A stretch of DNA of 64,000 bases from Raffaelea ambrosiae (GCA_002778195.1 PCDI01000018.1:650908-714907); one strand, 5' to 3'; shown: positions 25,925 through 39,952, counted from the first letter of the stretch. Numbers and translations are program-made. The notes: generated by a model not told the origin, from the letters alone.

Positions 25925-25982
25925 CTCTGGGTCTGAGTCGTCTGGGTCGTCTGGGCCGCCTGGGCCGTCTGGGCCATCTCTG
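25925..25982. repeat. 9-bp minisatellite, GTCTGGGCC unit
   Basis: Six copies of a GTCTGGGCC/GTCTGGGTC unit in tandem. Confidence 0.8.
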
Positions 25983-26100
25983 GGACACTCTCGCCTCGGG
26001 CCAGTCTACGTCTTCTTCTGTCTCTTCCCAGACCCCTCTCCATACCCGAAACACCCTCCCGTGCTCTCGTCATCTGCGCTCGATCTCAACCCCTCTTGTT

Positions 26101-26140
26101 CCCTCTTGCTCTCTTGCTCTCTTGCTCTCTCTCGCTCCCT
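26101..26140. repeat. 9-bp minisatellite, CTTGCTCTC unit
   Basis: Three to four tandem copies of CTTGCTCTC, followed by CTCCCT hexamers. Confidence 0.75.
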
Positions 26141-29100
26141 CTCCCTCTCCCTAGACCCTGCTCCCTGCCCTTCCCCTGGCGAGCCACAACACCATTCTGC
26201 ATGAAATAGGATTGCCGGGCAGGGTAGCAAGTCCGAGCTTTTTATCCTCATTTGACGATGTCTGGTAGGCTCACCCTCCTGTTCCGCTTAGTCCTGCTCT
26301 TCCCTCTTCCTCTTCCTCCTCTTCATCCCTCTCCTCCAATCCGTTCCTTCGTTTTTGCGTATTATTATTTTTTTTTCTTTTTTTTTTCTTTTCCCCCATT
26401 CCCACAGCCAAGTCGAAGTACCTCCCACACGCCCACCATAGCCTTCCTCCCCCCCGCCCTCCTGCAGGTCATCAGCATTGACCTTCCTGGCTGCCTCCTC
26501 GGACGCAAGTGTGGCTAGGGTTGGATTCGTCAAAGTCGTCTTGGGCTGTCCCAGGCACTGTGTAAATGTGCCGGAGAGAGAGGGTCGTGTGTCTCGTCCC
26601 CCTCCCCCCCCTTCCCTTGTGGCGCTGCCTCTATTCCCCGCTAGCCGTAGTGCCCGCCCGCTAGGGTCCTTGTGGCTGCTTTTCATGATGTATGCCCAAC
26701 GGTGTTGCTGATTAGTTGTTGCGTTGATTAGTTGATTGTCCTGGTTGCGGGTTTGCTCTTCGCCGGTCAGTCATTTTTATTTGCTTTTTGTACTAGTTAT
26801 GTATATTGCTTTTTTCGCTTCTTTTCTTTCCTTTTTATTTTTTTTTGGTGCTTTAGCTTCCCCTGCCCTTTCTCACTTGCTTGAGCCTCCCTGATTTTTT
26901 GGGGGCCCTGTAACCAACTATCTCCCATTTTCCCTTGCCTGCTTGCCTCTATTAGCTTCCCAATCTCCCTGTAACTACTTGCTTGCTTTTTCTTTCCTTC
27001 CCTCGTCCCAAGATACGAGTGATGTGCATGGTATTTCGATATTTGCCTTTTTCGACATCCTGTCTCGCACGGTTGCTCTTGTTTGCCACGCCGATCCCGC
27101 GGCTTCTTCCGACCAGCGCGAGTCATTGGCATGTACGAGTACTATGTAATTGCTATGTATTATCCTGGTGTCCTCGTATGGCTCTTTCGACATGGTTTTC
27201 CGTTCGGTGTTTTTGGTCCGGTTCGAGGCTTTATTTTGCCCACAATCCTGGTGCTCCTCGTGCGCTCACGACCGAGGCTATTCCATCCTGCCCGGTATCT
27301 TTCCCATGTACCAACTAGTTATATAGTTGCCGTCCTCATGATCAGCTGCGTGCCAGCTGCCATAACCGCCCAGTCTGAAACGATCGTTCTCCGAAAAATG
27401 CTGCCGCCATGTCTTTTCCGCGCCGTCCTTTGTGTCTCCTATCCCACGGCTCCCCCCCCCCCATCCATCACATCCTGCCCAACCTGCATATCTGTGTCAT
27501 TGTCCAACCACACCCGCCCTGGCCTGTCTGTCACGGCATGCTCTGTGATCTGTGATCTACCACCTGTCTGTCTCTCTTTGTCTTTTTCTTTTCTTGCCGT
27601 GACACCTCTCCCTCTCTCTCTCTCTCTCTTTCTGTGCAATCTGAGTCGGTCCCGTCGGTCTGCACCCTCGGCTGCCTGCAATGGAAGAAAGAATGGCCGC
27701 TGGGGCCAGTATGCGAGATACCGCATAGGGAAGTCGTGAATGCGTGAAAGCGGCTGCATTGCCTTTAGCCCCGGGCTAGTCGGGCCTGCTTGTCTCACCT
27801 GGGAAGGCGCGACTCCTGCCTTGCTCCCGCCGCGACTGCCACACTCGTCGAAGTGGAAGAACGACAACGGTGTTAGACGCGCACTGCCAAAAAGCGCTGG
27901 CAAAGCTAGCAAAGCTAGCAATAAGCTAGCAATGCCAGCCATGCCAGAGAACACCCCCAGAACAGGCCGAGAAGGTCTGGCCGGAGCGTCTTCCGTCAAG
28001 GCAGGCGCAACCCTGTCCTCACCTTCTTCCTTCACCTCTCTTGCGCTCCTTCCAGACCCTGCGCAGCCGGACTCCAACCGATCTCCGCGCATCTCCGTGC
28101 ACCCCTTGCTTCTGCGGGCTTTTTCCTGCAGAAATTGTCGTGATGCACACATCATTAGCCAAACAACACCCAACATACAACAATTCCCATCCTACAACAC
28201 ACGATAAACATCATCACAATCCACAAACACACACACACGCATACAGCTTCATCGATCCCCTTCTGGCACCCCCACCGTCTACGGCTAGCCAGGGATGACG
28301 ACGATCAGACCCTCACCATCCCCGTGTTCTGGACGCCCTGCATCATGCCTCTGCTTTCTTTTTAGCCCTCTTGCGCTTTTGTCCTTGTCCTTGCCCTTTG
28401 ACCCTTTTGCTCTCTTCTCTTTTTGTCTTTCTTCTTCTTCGTCTTAGTTCTCACTTCGCCCGTCCAGCTGGCTCCCGGCGGCAAAAATGATGGTCATCCT
28501 TTCCTTCCCATCATCGAACCCCATTTTCTCCTTCTGCCACCACCCCCTAAAGTCAGCCTGGGCTGCATACCACACCTTTCCCCAACCATGAAAACTTCAC
28601 CGCCCAGCCATACAGAACATGGCATTCTCTCCCTGCGGCCGGTGTGCTCGTAAAATACTATCGACAAAAGCCTACATAATGGTTAGTTAGTACGTATCCG
28701 TATCATGTGCTTTCTGCTTATGCGTTCGTTCCCTGGAACAGCTTGGTGACTCTCTGCTGGCCGGTTCTTCCACTTTCCCACTTTCCCACTGACCCTTTTT
28801 TTTTCTTTTCCTTTTTTTAATATTATTTTTTTTTTGCCTCCCCTGTCAAAGGTCGCCCCGTTTCGGTGACCAGCCGCCTGCCGCAAGCCAACCTTGGGAT
28901 TCGGAAAGCGGAGCCGAGCCTGAGTGCTGTGATACGGTGGTAGAATACCCTGTCTGCAGCCTGGTGCACGCTGTCTGCACGCTACGAGTATCAGCATACT
29001 GTCTCTGTTTTCTGCATGCGATCTCTAGGCTCTATGCTAATGCTGCTGCTGCTGCTGCTGCTGCTCCTGCGTGCTGCTCCTAGCTCTTCTGGCTGTCCAC

Positions 29101-29227
29101 CAATTCGAACCCACTGACTTGGCGGCTGTTGTGCTGCTCCCAATGCCCAATGCCCAATGCATCGAACTGTGCATAAATGCGGGAAAGGGAGCAGGGGAAA
29201 ATACGCAGGAGGGAAACCAAATGGAAC

Positions 29228-29297
29228 GGCCAAATAGGCCAAACAGACCAAACAGGCCAAACAGGCCAAACAGACCAAACAGGCCAAACAGGCCAAA
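29228..29297. repeat. 9-bp minisatellite, CAGGCCAAA unit
   Basis: About eight copies of CAGGCCAAA with variants CAGACCAAA and TAGGCCAAA. Read on the minus strand it gives a meaningless Phe-Gly-Leu repeat. Confidence 0.88.
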
Positions 29298-30970
29298 ACC
29301 ACCACAGGCCAAATAGGGGTCCTGGGTGTCAACGAGTACGAGTACGGGGCAGGAAGCAAGCGCCCGGTGCGTGTCTACGAGTAGTTAGCTCGTCTTCTAC
29401 GCTCTGTGTCTCTCCGTGTCTCCTCGCCTTTGGTTGGCCGAGCCTGCAGCACGAGGCAGAACTTCCGGTGTGTGATGCCATCATCGTGTGAGCCTTACTC
29501 TTCTTGTCTCGTTACTAGTTGCTACCCGACAAACAGCAACCTTCCGACAATAGCGAGAGAAAAAAAAGCAAAAAAAGAGGAAAAAAGGAAAAGAAAAGAA
29601 AAACCACGCAACATGCACAACCAACACATGTCCATGCTGGCCTGTGCTTCTTTCTCCCTTTGCTTGGAGACCACTCACGATCGAGCATGGACAGGGAGAA
29701 ACCCATGGCACCAACCTCTGAAAGACTCCAAGAACCTGGGTAACCAGCTCCTGCAAGGAGTTTGCTGCACCCCCCCCCTCCTTCCCATCGATCACAGGCC
29801 AACAGCAGCCACACTGCCACCGTACATCGTACGCTTTCGGGACTGTTGGTCGCCATCTGCATCCGGATAAAGCTCTGGCCCAAGTTTGGCGCAACTGGGG
29901 TAGACGTGTCGTGCGTCTAACACATCACTGACTGGACATGTATATTGTTGCTCTGGTCTGTGTGTCTGTCTACTTTGGATGTTGGGGTCTCAGTCCGCGG
30001 GATCACGAGGGCCAATTCCCAGAGCATTGGGGCCCTGATTGCAATTTCTCTTGTCTGCCTGTAAGAGACCTTTGTCTCAAAAGGGATGCTTCGAAAGGAC
30101 TCCCCTGGAAGGTAATAGGGCATCCATGGCCAAACAGTGCCCGTTGCGCTCGACCAGACAACCTTTCTAACAGTCGCATTTAGCGTCTGCACATAAACAC
30201 CCGCAAACACCAACCGCAAAGCAACGTTGTGGCCACCCACCACCTCTGCCGCTCCGTGCCCCAGACGGAAACGAGCAAAAGGGACGGGAGCGGAGGGGGG
30301 CGGGAGGAAGAGAAAGGGGAAAAAGCACGGATGGGAGGAATGGCAAAGCAGCGAAAACCAACAACCTTTTTGTGGCTGCGCGGGCATTCTTACCCAGTTG
30401 GTCTCTTTGGAGACAACATACTGAACACCAAAGACAACCATCGCACGACCTGGATTTGGCTAGGCCCTTCACTCTTCTGCAAAAGAGCCTATTCACAACC
30501 TGCCCAGCAGCTGTGCCTTATCCCGTTCTACACGCCTCTCCCTCTTTCTCTTCGTACTCCTTGCTCGGGGGGGAAACATTGGCCTTTCCAGAGGCCAGTT
30601 CATATCTGCTGTTCTGCCCTATTATTGGCACAAACAAGGTTGGAAGCGAGCCGTCGACGAATCGGCCACGCCTGGTTGACGGATGAATTGGGTTTGGGGA
30701 CAACACGGACAAACTTGATGCAGACGTGTTGAAAACCCCAGGAGCTTTTGACACGCCCCAAAAGAGAAACAACGTCAGTTCTCGGATGGCTCGCATCATC
30801 CAGGTACAGGCAAAATCACCGTTGACAGGTGTTTTGCTATGTGGGAGCAGAAGAGACGCGGGTGTGCTCCTCGATACCTTTCTCCGTCCCCCACGGCTTG
30901 CTCACCATCCGAATTGGCTGACACCGGACAATTGAGAAACGCAATGTTTTGGATTCTGTGGAGTTATGGG

Positions 30971-30997
30971 GGGTCTTTTGGGTCTTTTGGGTCTTTA
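30971..30997. repeat. 9-bp minisatellite, GGGTCTTTT unit
   Basis: Three tandem copies of GGGTCTTTT, the last one with a single change. Confidence 0.8.
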
Positions 30998-33547
30998 GGT
31001 CCTCGTGGCTCGTTGAGTTCTCGGTTCGCCGTTTGTACAGCCTGGACTCTGCTTCGTTCCATCGTCCGGTGTCCGTCGCTTTCTTCCGAAGCGCAGGACA
31101 GCTACCATGGTCACATACGTAAGATGCGAGAGGAAAAAAAGATGAGACGAAGACAACCCAGCGCTTTTTGGTTGTGACATTCTCTGTGCCTGTTTACAAT
31201 AAAGGGGGAGGGCAAGTGCCCACAGGGACGCCGATCGAGAGGCAGATGCAGCACGATTTGCCTCAGGGAGCTGCTGCCAGGTTCTTGGCAATGCCGATCC
31301 ATCTCGTCCAAGCCGTTCCCGCCGTCGCACCAGATGCCGAATGTTTTGGACCGAACATTCTTGACAAGTCATCTGGCCGTCATCGTGGGGAAGAAGCAGT
31401 AAACACGGCCAGCGCCGGCGATGAAACGACGGCTAATGTCACCCCAAACCAGACTGCACGCGCTGAAATGCTCTGTTTTCCCCCTAGCTCTCATTTTGGC
31501 GCCGTTTCTGTAATGTTTTTTTTTTCTTTTCCTTCTGTTTTTTGGTTTTGCTGTTTTTCCATTTCTGCCCCCCAATTGTTCCTTTCTTCTTCTTGTTCTC
31601 TGGTGCTTCCTTTTTTCCCCATGTGGATGCCTCTCTATTCCGTGTACCACCCACGACCAGCCAGGGACAATATGTGCGGGCTGCGGCTAATCTAGACGAA
31701 GGACCTTCTCGAAGCTTTCCTGGATGAGTTGCATTCCAATTAATACATGGAACAGCGAGAGAATGGCGAGAATGGGAGAATCCCCGTTTCCAATCCTCGG
31801 ATATGCATCCACAGAAGAGTCTTCATATTGCGCCAATCTTCCGCTACATAGTGTATGTCTTCTGTTTATGGCCATTCTAGCCGGCAGCCCAGCCCGTTTG
31901 ACCATCCAGTCTGGTCATCCAGTCTGGCCATCCCGTCTGGCCAAGCCAGTATTGCTGCCCCTTTCGGCAACCTCTTTCCCTTTCCATGCTTTGGACTGTT
32001 GTGGCCCACGCATTCATCCCGTTCTTTGGTGTGTTTTTTGGGTTTTTTTTTGCCTTTTCTCACAGTCCTTCGGGATGAGACAGGGGCCAGATCGAGCAAT
32101 TCTTCGTCCCATCTTGGGGTGGCCTGGAAGCTGCAACAGCTGCATATTGATCTTCTTCTAGCGCCCCACAACTCTTCCCCTGGACAAGCAACCCATTGTT
32201 TCTTCAGCACGTCGACTGTCCATGACCCATAATTGCTAAATTCTCCGCGACTGGGGTTCTGTTGGAACTTGTCTTCCAGACTCGTTCGGATGAAAATTAA
32301 CCATCCGAATGCAGCGAGAGGCTCTTCTCGACACTTCAGGTCCTTCCATCCAACCACGGATTTTGCTTGCCTGGTCCGCCTGTTCTCTCGCCTGTTCTCC
32401 CGTCCCATAATGTGCTCTTCGGTCAACCACGCAGAGCACAATTAGTCTCCTCAAGTTCTGCTTGGAGCTTTCATCTTGGTAACCTCGGAAGTCCGTGTCA
32501 CGGAGCTGCGACATCTCAGCCGTACGGCCTGGGTCATCGTTCTCATTCGACGAATTCCAAACCAGCATGCTACAAGCCACTGACAATATTCGGGAAGGGG
32601 GACGACGGCAGCGATGGATACCTGTCTTCACGAGGCACCCAAAGCCTGGTCAGGCACAGCTGGTGTCGAATGTGTGCTGCCTGTGCACATTCCCGCTGGT
32701 AGTGCAGAATCCGGGTAATAGCAGGGTCGATGCTGCACGTTCCCACACGGACTGTGCTTCACCGGACTGGCTTTCCCAGACTGTATGTGCGCCATGCACT
32801 ATATTGTGTAATGTGTTCTCTGAGCTGTGTTCTGGCCGCCCCGGCAGTCGTCACCCCCCCGCCCTGGGCTGATGGCAGGTTCTTATTTTTAACTAGCTGT
32901 CTCAGCAACCCTGCAATTTCGGCTTCATATCGGGTTATTCTGCAGGTCTTCCTCTCTTTCGTTACGAGTACACCCTCTGCAGGCCCAATGTACTATGTAT
33001 GCGCAGATGGAGAACTGCCAGGTTGTCAATCTGAGGCCAAGGCCTCAATTTGTACCTTCATCCAGTTCCCCGGAAAGTCAGGTCGCACTTTATTTATGCT
33101 GTGATGCCATTAGTAGACAGCCCCCTCAATAAGCGAGTAGACAAACAGTATTTCAGAAAAATAGAAAGAAAAGGAAGATGAGAATTCTTGTCGTTTTGAG
33201 GAATAGAGGCGGACGTGATTACATTATGCTGTCGCCGATTGGTAAGGTTGATCAGTGGATTGCTTTCTTTCACTCAGAACTGACTATACCGTTTATTTCA
33301 TGTTTAGATGCAACAATTAATGCCGGTGCATTTCTGTGTTTTTTTCTGTGTTTTTTTTTTTTTTTGGAACGGAGAATTGATTGGTATCAAGAATGGCAAT
33401 AATCGGGAGAGTTTGCCAATGCGTAGGAAAGGCAGAGTGGTCCTTGCGCTGGGTCCTGCACTAGAGGTCATTCCTTTATAAAGGGGATGCAACAGCAGAT
33501 TTCCAACACGTGACGGTTCCTAACACCGGGAACCACCAAGTCACAAC

Positions 33548-33633
33548 CTCCTGGTGGTGTAGATGGTTATCACGTTCGGCTGTAATTGTTACTTGTAACC
33601 GAAAGGTCACCGATTCGATTTCGGTCCGGGAGA
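33548..33633 (+). tRNA. tRNA-Tyr (anticodon GUA) with 12-nt intron
   Basis: The full cloverleaf can be drawn. The acceptor stem CTCCTGG pairs with CCGGGAG (one T:G), followed by discriminator A at 33633. The D stem is GTG/CAC, the anticodon stem TTCGG pairs with CCGAA, and the T stem ACCGA pairs with TCGGT around loop TTCGATT. The anticodon loop reads CTGTAA, then an intron at 33586-33597, then A; the intron sits after position 37, the canonical eukaryotic site, and contains TAC complementary to the anticodon GTA (33582-33584). A C1-G72 pair is a hallmark of eukaryotic tRNA-Tyr. A T7 run starts four bases after the gene, as for Pol III termination. The mature length would be 74 before CCA. 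Confidence 0.92.
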
Positions 33634-33636
33634 TCA

Positions 33637-33643
33637 TTTTTTT
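33637..33643 (+). terminator. Pol III terminator T run
   Basis: Seven T directly downstream of the tRNA-Tyr gene, matching the oligo-T signal that ends Pol III transcription. Confidence 0.85.
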
Positions 33644-35171
33644 GCAGTTATTTTTTGCTTACTTCTGCTTCCTTTTTTTTTCCCCATCTCTCGTCTTCTT
33701 TATTTTCCTCCTTTTTTTCTGTTGCCGTATCTTCTTTGCTCCTTCCAGTTTCTTTTTTTCCCGTTACTAATAAACATCGCCATCTTTTTTTTCCCCTTTT
33801 CTTCTTCTTCTTCTTCTTCCGTCTCCACCTCGTGATCAAATAGCTTCACAATTTGTTACCCCTTGTCTATCTTGTCTATTCTTAAATTGCAGCCAACATC
33901 CCTTTTTTCTGTGCCTCACAACTACGGCCGACCTCCCATTTGGCCTTTTGTTTCCTTGCCTTTCCCATCCACTACCGCCTGCCGCTTTCGTTCCTTCTTC
34001 CCAACCGGGGATCTAATATATTGCAGAATTCCAGCCGCCTGGAAAAATACAGTGAAAGGGAACATTCAAAAAAAGAACAAAGATAAATATAATACCGCTG
34101 CCCCCCCCCCCCTTTCCACACAATATCCTTCCCGGCCTCGAAACCGCATTGCCATGACGTGCAACGTTACCATTCCTGCACGTGCCGCAGCCGGAAGAAA
34201 ACAAATATGATTTTTTCCCCCTGTCTTTCTGTTGATGCTGGTTTGCCTGGCATTAGGGATCCAAGAATCCAGAATTCGAGAACACCAAGTTCATTCTCTT
34301 CGCTTCATGGACTCCCCTGCTATTTTCCTTTGCGTCTCCGTGTCCTACTTGCCGCACTGTAGCAATGTGAGTGCGTGGACGCATCCTTGGTGAAGTCTTG
34401 ATAGGGCCTTGATGAGGTCTTGATGAGGCCTCGATGGAGAAACCTTGAATTCATTCTGGACTCATTCTTGGTTCCTTCCTTGGCCACCCTTGGTTCGACT
34501 TTGACTTGCTATTGCTCTGGGCCGTCATTCATCCGTCAACCTCACTTCATTTTCTCTGTTTTAGTTCGGATGTCACTCTCCGTGCCTGTTCCCTGTTCCA
34601 ACTGAGTGTTTACTTTAACTGTTCCCAGCTGTCTGCTTCATTCTGTCAGCCCGGCACCAATCTACGGAATGTCTGGGCTACACGGTAGTCCGTGATTGTC
34701 CGTCGAATCAATCTGCCGCCCCCTTTTGTCTTTGCTCCTTTTATTTTTGTGCGGTTACAGGCTCTTTACGGGAAAACTTGGTTTCCACGAGTCGACGAGA
34801 AGATGCTATTTCTATCTTCTTCTTCTCTCACAGCCCTTTTACAGCCCAGTGGCTATTGCCATCTCTACTCTGCAAATCTCGGCTCGCCCTATCCGGTTTC
34901 CGAGTTCAAATCTGAGAGCATGGGGGGGTTAAACCCGTTTTGCCTTTTGCCTCGTCTCATGTTTGTTTTTGTTTACTGTCTTCTGTTTTCGTTCTTTTAT
35001 TTTTCTTGAAATGGTCTGCCGGATTGTTGGCAACAGTCTCTACCTACAAATTTGACTTTTTCAAGCTGCGTGGGCACACTGCGTCTTAGAAACGAGAGAC
35101 AGCACGTAGACTTGGTTTCTATCTCTCTCTCTCTCTCTACCCATTATACACACTTTCCAGCGACGTTCTCT

Positions 35172-35210
35172 ACCTTCTCCGCCTTCTCTGCCTTCTCTGC
35201 CTTCTCTGCT
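35172..35210. repeat. 9-bp minisatellite, CCTTCTCTG unit
   Basis: Four tandem copies of CCTTCTCTG, one with C for T. Confidence 0.8.
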
Positions 35211-37628
35211 CCCCTACAGTGTTTCAGCAGGGTCAGCATGTCAGGCTGAACAAGTGGACCCGGATGTTGGCCGCACATTCATATTATCCGTACTGGCGTC
35301 CGGCCGCAATGGGTAACCTCATTGTGCCGTCTGTTTCTTTCTTTCTTTCCTTTTCTTCTTCTTTCTCTGTCCATCTTGTTGTCTGTAACAGGATTGCCCT
35401 CCACGGGAGCGGGATGGGTAGAAGGAGGCGAGGCTTCGATGCTCACACACACACACACACACACACACACATCCACATATAAGTGCACTCGCACACACCC
35501 TCTTATCTCGTCATTTTGCCCACTCTCCTGGTTTTGCATGACGGCACAAATGACAAAAAAGTGGAAGACCAAGAAGGAAGAGAGGCGGCCGGGGAAACTC
35601 CGCTGTCCAGTGGCGAGCTGGCCACACCCCCAATGTGTCCATTTGTCCCTCCTGGCCCCAACAAGAGACGAACCGTCTCAATGGGTGTGAGAATATGGCC
35701 AATGCATGGCAGGCCAGCTTGAAGCTAGCTCTCAGGTACGATTCAGCAGAATGAGGAAGAAAAAAGCCCTCGGCTTTCGGACTGGTGGTCTCAGAATCTG
35801 TCTCAGTTTTTCCATCAGCCGACTTTGCTTGTTTTCTTTTTTTCTTTCTTTTTTTTCTCTTTCGAAAGCCCACCCCTTTCCGCATAATTCCTTTCTTTGT
35901 GCTGTAGGGGCGTGTGTGAAGCATTTTTTGCTCGTAGTTTTCCCTTTTCCTTTCTTCTTGTTCATTTTTTTGTGTTCTTTCTTTTGCTATTCCCTCTCTT
36001 CCCGCCAACTCTCATGGAAGCACTTCTGCCACTGCATTGTTCCCCAGCAAAGGCATGGAAGTCTATGCTATCTATTCCGTGCCGCAGATTTCCGGGCAGA
36101 ACATGACACACTCCGCTCTCTCTTCCTCTCTCTCTCTCGCAAAGACTCATTTCCGGTATCACGACTGTTATGCTTTTTATTAACTTCCCGCGGTTTTGCT
36201 CTCCATGCCGCTGTGTGGATAGCAATGCTGGGTTTTACCTTATTTTCTGCCCTTTTATTCAGGCCGCTGAATATTCTCGGAAATGTTTGAGGCTTCCCGT
36301 TTGAAAACCTGGCAAGGAAAGTCCTGAAGCAATTTCACGATGCACCAGGTCTTGTTCTTCCAGAAGCCGGGACAAAAAAGGGATAGCTATCGGGATGGCC
36401 TGGTCTGCTGGACCTTTTTTTTTTTTTTTTTCACTGCGCCTTCACAGTCCCTTTTCTGTTTCGGGGAATCCGGACTCGGTCCTCTTCTCGACACGCACGC
36501 GCCCCTTTCTTATACTAGAATCATAATATTTTGCTAAGTGGCGATGAGTTCAAGCCTTACAAAAGAATAACACAAACAAAACAACAGGCGATGTGGGAGC
36601 CACGCGTCTACTATGATAGTAGGGGCTTTATGAATCAGACTCATCCCCCTTCTCTGCCTGTCTCTCAGTCGAGGACAAGTCACCAGGACTACGGTAGGAA
36701 CGGTGACTCCGTTCCAGTTATTCCATGTATTCAAAGGCCAAGCCGTGTCTGACGATTTTCTTGTTCCCCCTCCCCACCGGACTGCCTGGTGTCGCCTACC
36801 TGGATTCCTTAAGCAACAGAGGTGGCGAGAAAACAATATAGGCTGTTCTTGAGAGGCCAAGGGGTGAAGCCTTTTCTGTTGCAGGATTCGCACATCAGCA
36901 GGACAACACCAAGACGGGAGAAGTTCGCCTCTTAAGGCCCCTCTCGCCTTCCCGCGTGGTATATATGTGTATGTTTGTGTGCGTGTGTGCGTGTGTGCAC
37001 GTGTTTGTGATGTTTCAGTCCTTGGCTTCTCACGAGACCCTTCAAGCGTACGATAACACGGTGGCATATTCAGTCATAGCAGGAATGAGGAGCAGCATCC
37101 TATACTATGGGGGCGGTTTTAGACGACAATTGGAAACAGAGGCTGAATACGAAATCAAAGAAACTGAAGGACGTGAGAGGCGATGGGCCAGGGGGAGTGA
37201 CTGGTGTCTGTTAAGGTGCTATATGAGGTTTTTTTTTGGTGGGTGGACTTTGTTGGCCAGGTCTTATGATAGCATCGACTGTTGTTTTTGTTACGCTCTT
37301 GTTCTTATACCCCCCCTCCATCACGACTTATTTTGGCCTTCTTTTTTCTCGTGTTTTGTTTCTCATGTTCTATCTATACCTCATTCGATTCCTTCTAATC
37401 CAGGTCATAACACAGTGTGCATAACAAAAGCTGTCTGTGGTAAGGCCAGGAAGCTTTAGACCTCCTCCCAAAACAGCCTAGGGAAGACGTCGTCTGTTTT
37501 TTTCACAGGTAACATCGCCCTTCAGCCGTGTCAGAACTGGTTGACCACCACGGCCAAATATTGGCAAATTGATTGTTTTGTGTTACTTGTAAAGAAAGGA
37601 CGGAAAAAAGAAAAAAACAAACAAACAA

Positions 37629-37657
37629 TGTACACTCGAAGAACTCTTGAGTGTACA
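37629..37657. repeat. Perfect 9-bp stem hairpin
   Basis: TGTACACTC at 37629-37637 is complementary to GAGTGTACA at 37649-37657. The loop GAAGAACTCTT itself contains AAGA/TCTT complementarity, so the stem may continue past one bulged base. Confidence 0.8.
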
Positions 37658-39897
37658 CAACATTCAACGTGTTTCACTTTCAAAAACACCTAAATCATAC
37701 CAAGTCGGTGGGACGAGAATAAAGAAACCTATGTCACAGATATATGCACTGTGCCTCTTCACTGCTTGGTTCTACCTCGCTATCTGGTTCGGACAGTCAT
37801 TCCAGAACTCTTCAAGACAACATGACCGACATGGCAAAAGGGCGTGAAATAGACGACAGGCCAATGATACGAAGTAGACAAGATTGCGGAGAACGGGATG
37901 TATAGCTATATTGTACATGTGGTGGACATGTCGGTTCTGGAAGCGAGAACAGGCCGCAGACAGTAACTATAGCGTTCACTGTTATGGGATATATTAGCGT
38001 TAAGGAAGAACACAGCCAACAGAAATTTGTGAGGCGAATATGATAGCATGACGAGAATATTATAAAGAATATCACAGGGGAGGGGGGGGGGGGGAGTAGA
38101 ACTAATGAGGAACTGAAAAAGAGCCGGTAAACAGTGCTTCCGGGGTTTCTTTGGGGGAAAAAGGCGAGAAAACGAGTCCGTAGACATCCTGTCCGGGACA
38201 GTGGCTAGACGTGGTATTCCTTCCTCAATGCAACGAGTGGAGCGTCGCCTTCTCTGTTCACTTTTCCCGGATCAAGCTCTGTTCCAGAGGAACTAGGCGA
38301 GAAAGCACGGAGCGCTGTTCTCTTGTTTAGGAAAGCAGCGGGAACACAGAACCAAGTCGTGTCCCGGGGTTGCTGAGAGAAGAGAAAGAGAGAAGTAGAC
38401 CAGGACGGGACGATGTGAGGTACCGCCAGACACGGGATCTCTCTGTCAGGAGGGAGCAGAGGAGCAGGAGCAAAAGAAGGCAGAGACACACGCCCTGCTA
38501 GCAGTGAATCGTCAAGAAGCAGCTAGAATCTAAGCCGTAAATGGAGAAGGCTTCGACCCCCTTGGCTCTTCTCATAATAGCACCGGATTCCATTTTTCGC
38601 AGTCTAAGCCCTGCTGGCAGACGGAGCACGGCCCTGGCAGGAAGAAAAGAAAAACAAAGTCAAGACAAAAGAAAACCAGAAACACGCATGCCCGGAAAGT
38701 GGGAAGAGAGGGGGGCGTGCAGTACTGCTGGTGCTCTCTTTGCCTTTGCTCCCACCATTGTCTGTCAACAGTGAAAATAAAGGAGCCTCAAGTCTCTTGT
38801 CCATCATCATGCCATAAGCCGAGTTTTCTATCGAGGTTGGCCTGCGTATCTTGTCTGCCCACCTGACACCCCCGAACACAAAGAGTGTTGCCACATCTTA
38901 TGAGAGGAAGGAGACACCGGGACGAAGAGGAGGGGGGTGTTTGTTCTGTTTCCGCCTTGGGTCGGCCTGTGTGCAAGCGTGTATGGATCTATTGACGACA
39001 CGGTTCTGGACATTGGTCTACCCTGCTTCTTCTACAAAAGAACTTGCTCTTTTGGTCTGTGTTCCTTACCGTCTTTTCAATTCTCGCTATCGGTGTCGTA
39101 GACTATCGTATGCTATCGGTGGAGAAGGAGGCGTCGTGTTGGATCGTATGGTCCATATTATGGTCTTTTCTTTTCTTTTTTTTAGTTTTTTTTAGTTTTT
39201 AGTTTTGCTTCTCTCCACATGCCAAGAAGCAGACTAGGGGCACACCGGGTCTCATACTGTGTGGACATTCGACTCTTCCCTTTTTGGCATGAAGTGAGAC
39301 AGTCCAGGCCGTCCAGCAGAAAGGACTTACACGCCCTTAGCCAATCGGTTTATAGAGGTATGCTCTTCGACTATGCTATTGGGGCGTGTGCAGAGAAGAG
39401 GGCAACACAGGGACGTCCGCTTCTTTCCAGTGGGAGCAGGATTCTACAACATGAATCTTTCGCATATGCGTGAGAGAGCCTGCTGCCTGGAGCAAGGAAC
39501 ACGGCAAGGCATGAACAACGCGGAGGGGAAAAAGGAGGAAACGGGTATGCCGTCCTTACTGGAGCATTTGTAAGAGGAAATGTCGAAATTCTCGGGTAGC
39601 GAGAAGACACAAGTGCCTCCCCGAAACCGAGGATGACGGCCATGACCGACGACTGTGGTCGCGACATGGGACTCGGCTGCCGTGGTGATTGCACAATTCT
39701 TCACACACCTGGAGCTGGCAAAGTGACATATCTCCAAGACGAGGCAGCATCCAAAGATATGCTACCACTATATGTGTATTATGTCGTCTGTCTGTATGCT
39801 TAAAGAGTTGTAAAATCAACATTGACAAAAGAAACGAAAAAACAGAAAAGCAGTGCTTTGCTGAACACTGGACAAAAGGGGTATCTAACTATGTGTT

Positions 39898-39952
<55 letters not shown>

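Noticed and set aside
27083..27739. 218-codon plus-strand frame
   Set aside because: Ser/Leu/Pro-rich translation of pyrimidine-rich DNA, no domain.
27439..28176. 245-codon minus-strand frame with a hydrophobic segment
   Set aside because: The hydrophobic stretch comes from GCTAGC-type repeats; the rest is Arg/Glu low complexity from a CT repeat.
31866..32441. 191-codon minus-strand frame
   Set aside because: No family resemblance; part of it translates a 15-bp tandem repeat at about 31900-31940.
33548..33633. Alternative reading as tRNA-Thr (TGT)
   Set aside because: The CTTGTAA heptamer could be a loop, but the intron would then be 5' of the anticodon; the GTA reading gives the canonical intron position and the tRNA-Tyr C1-G72 pair.
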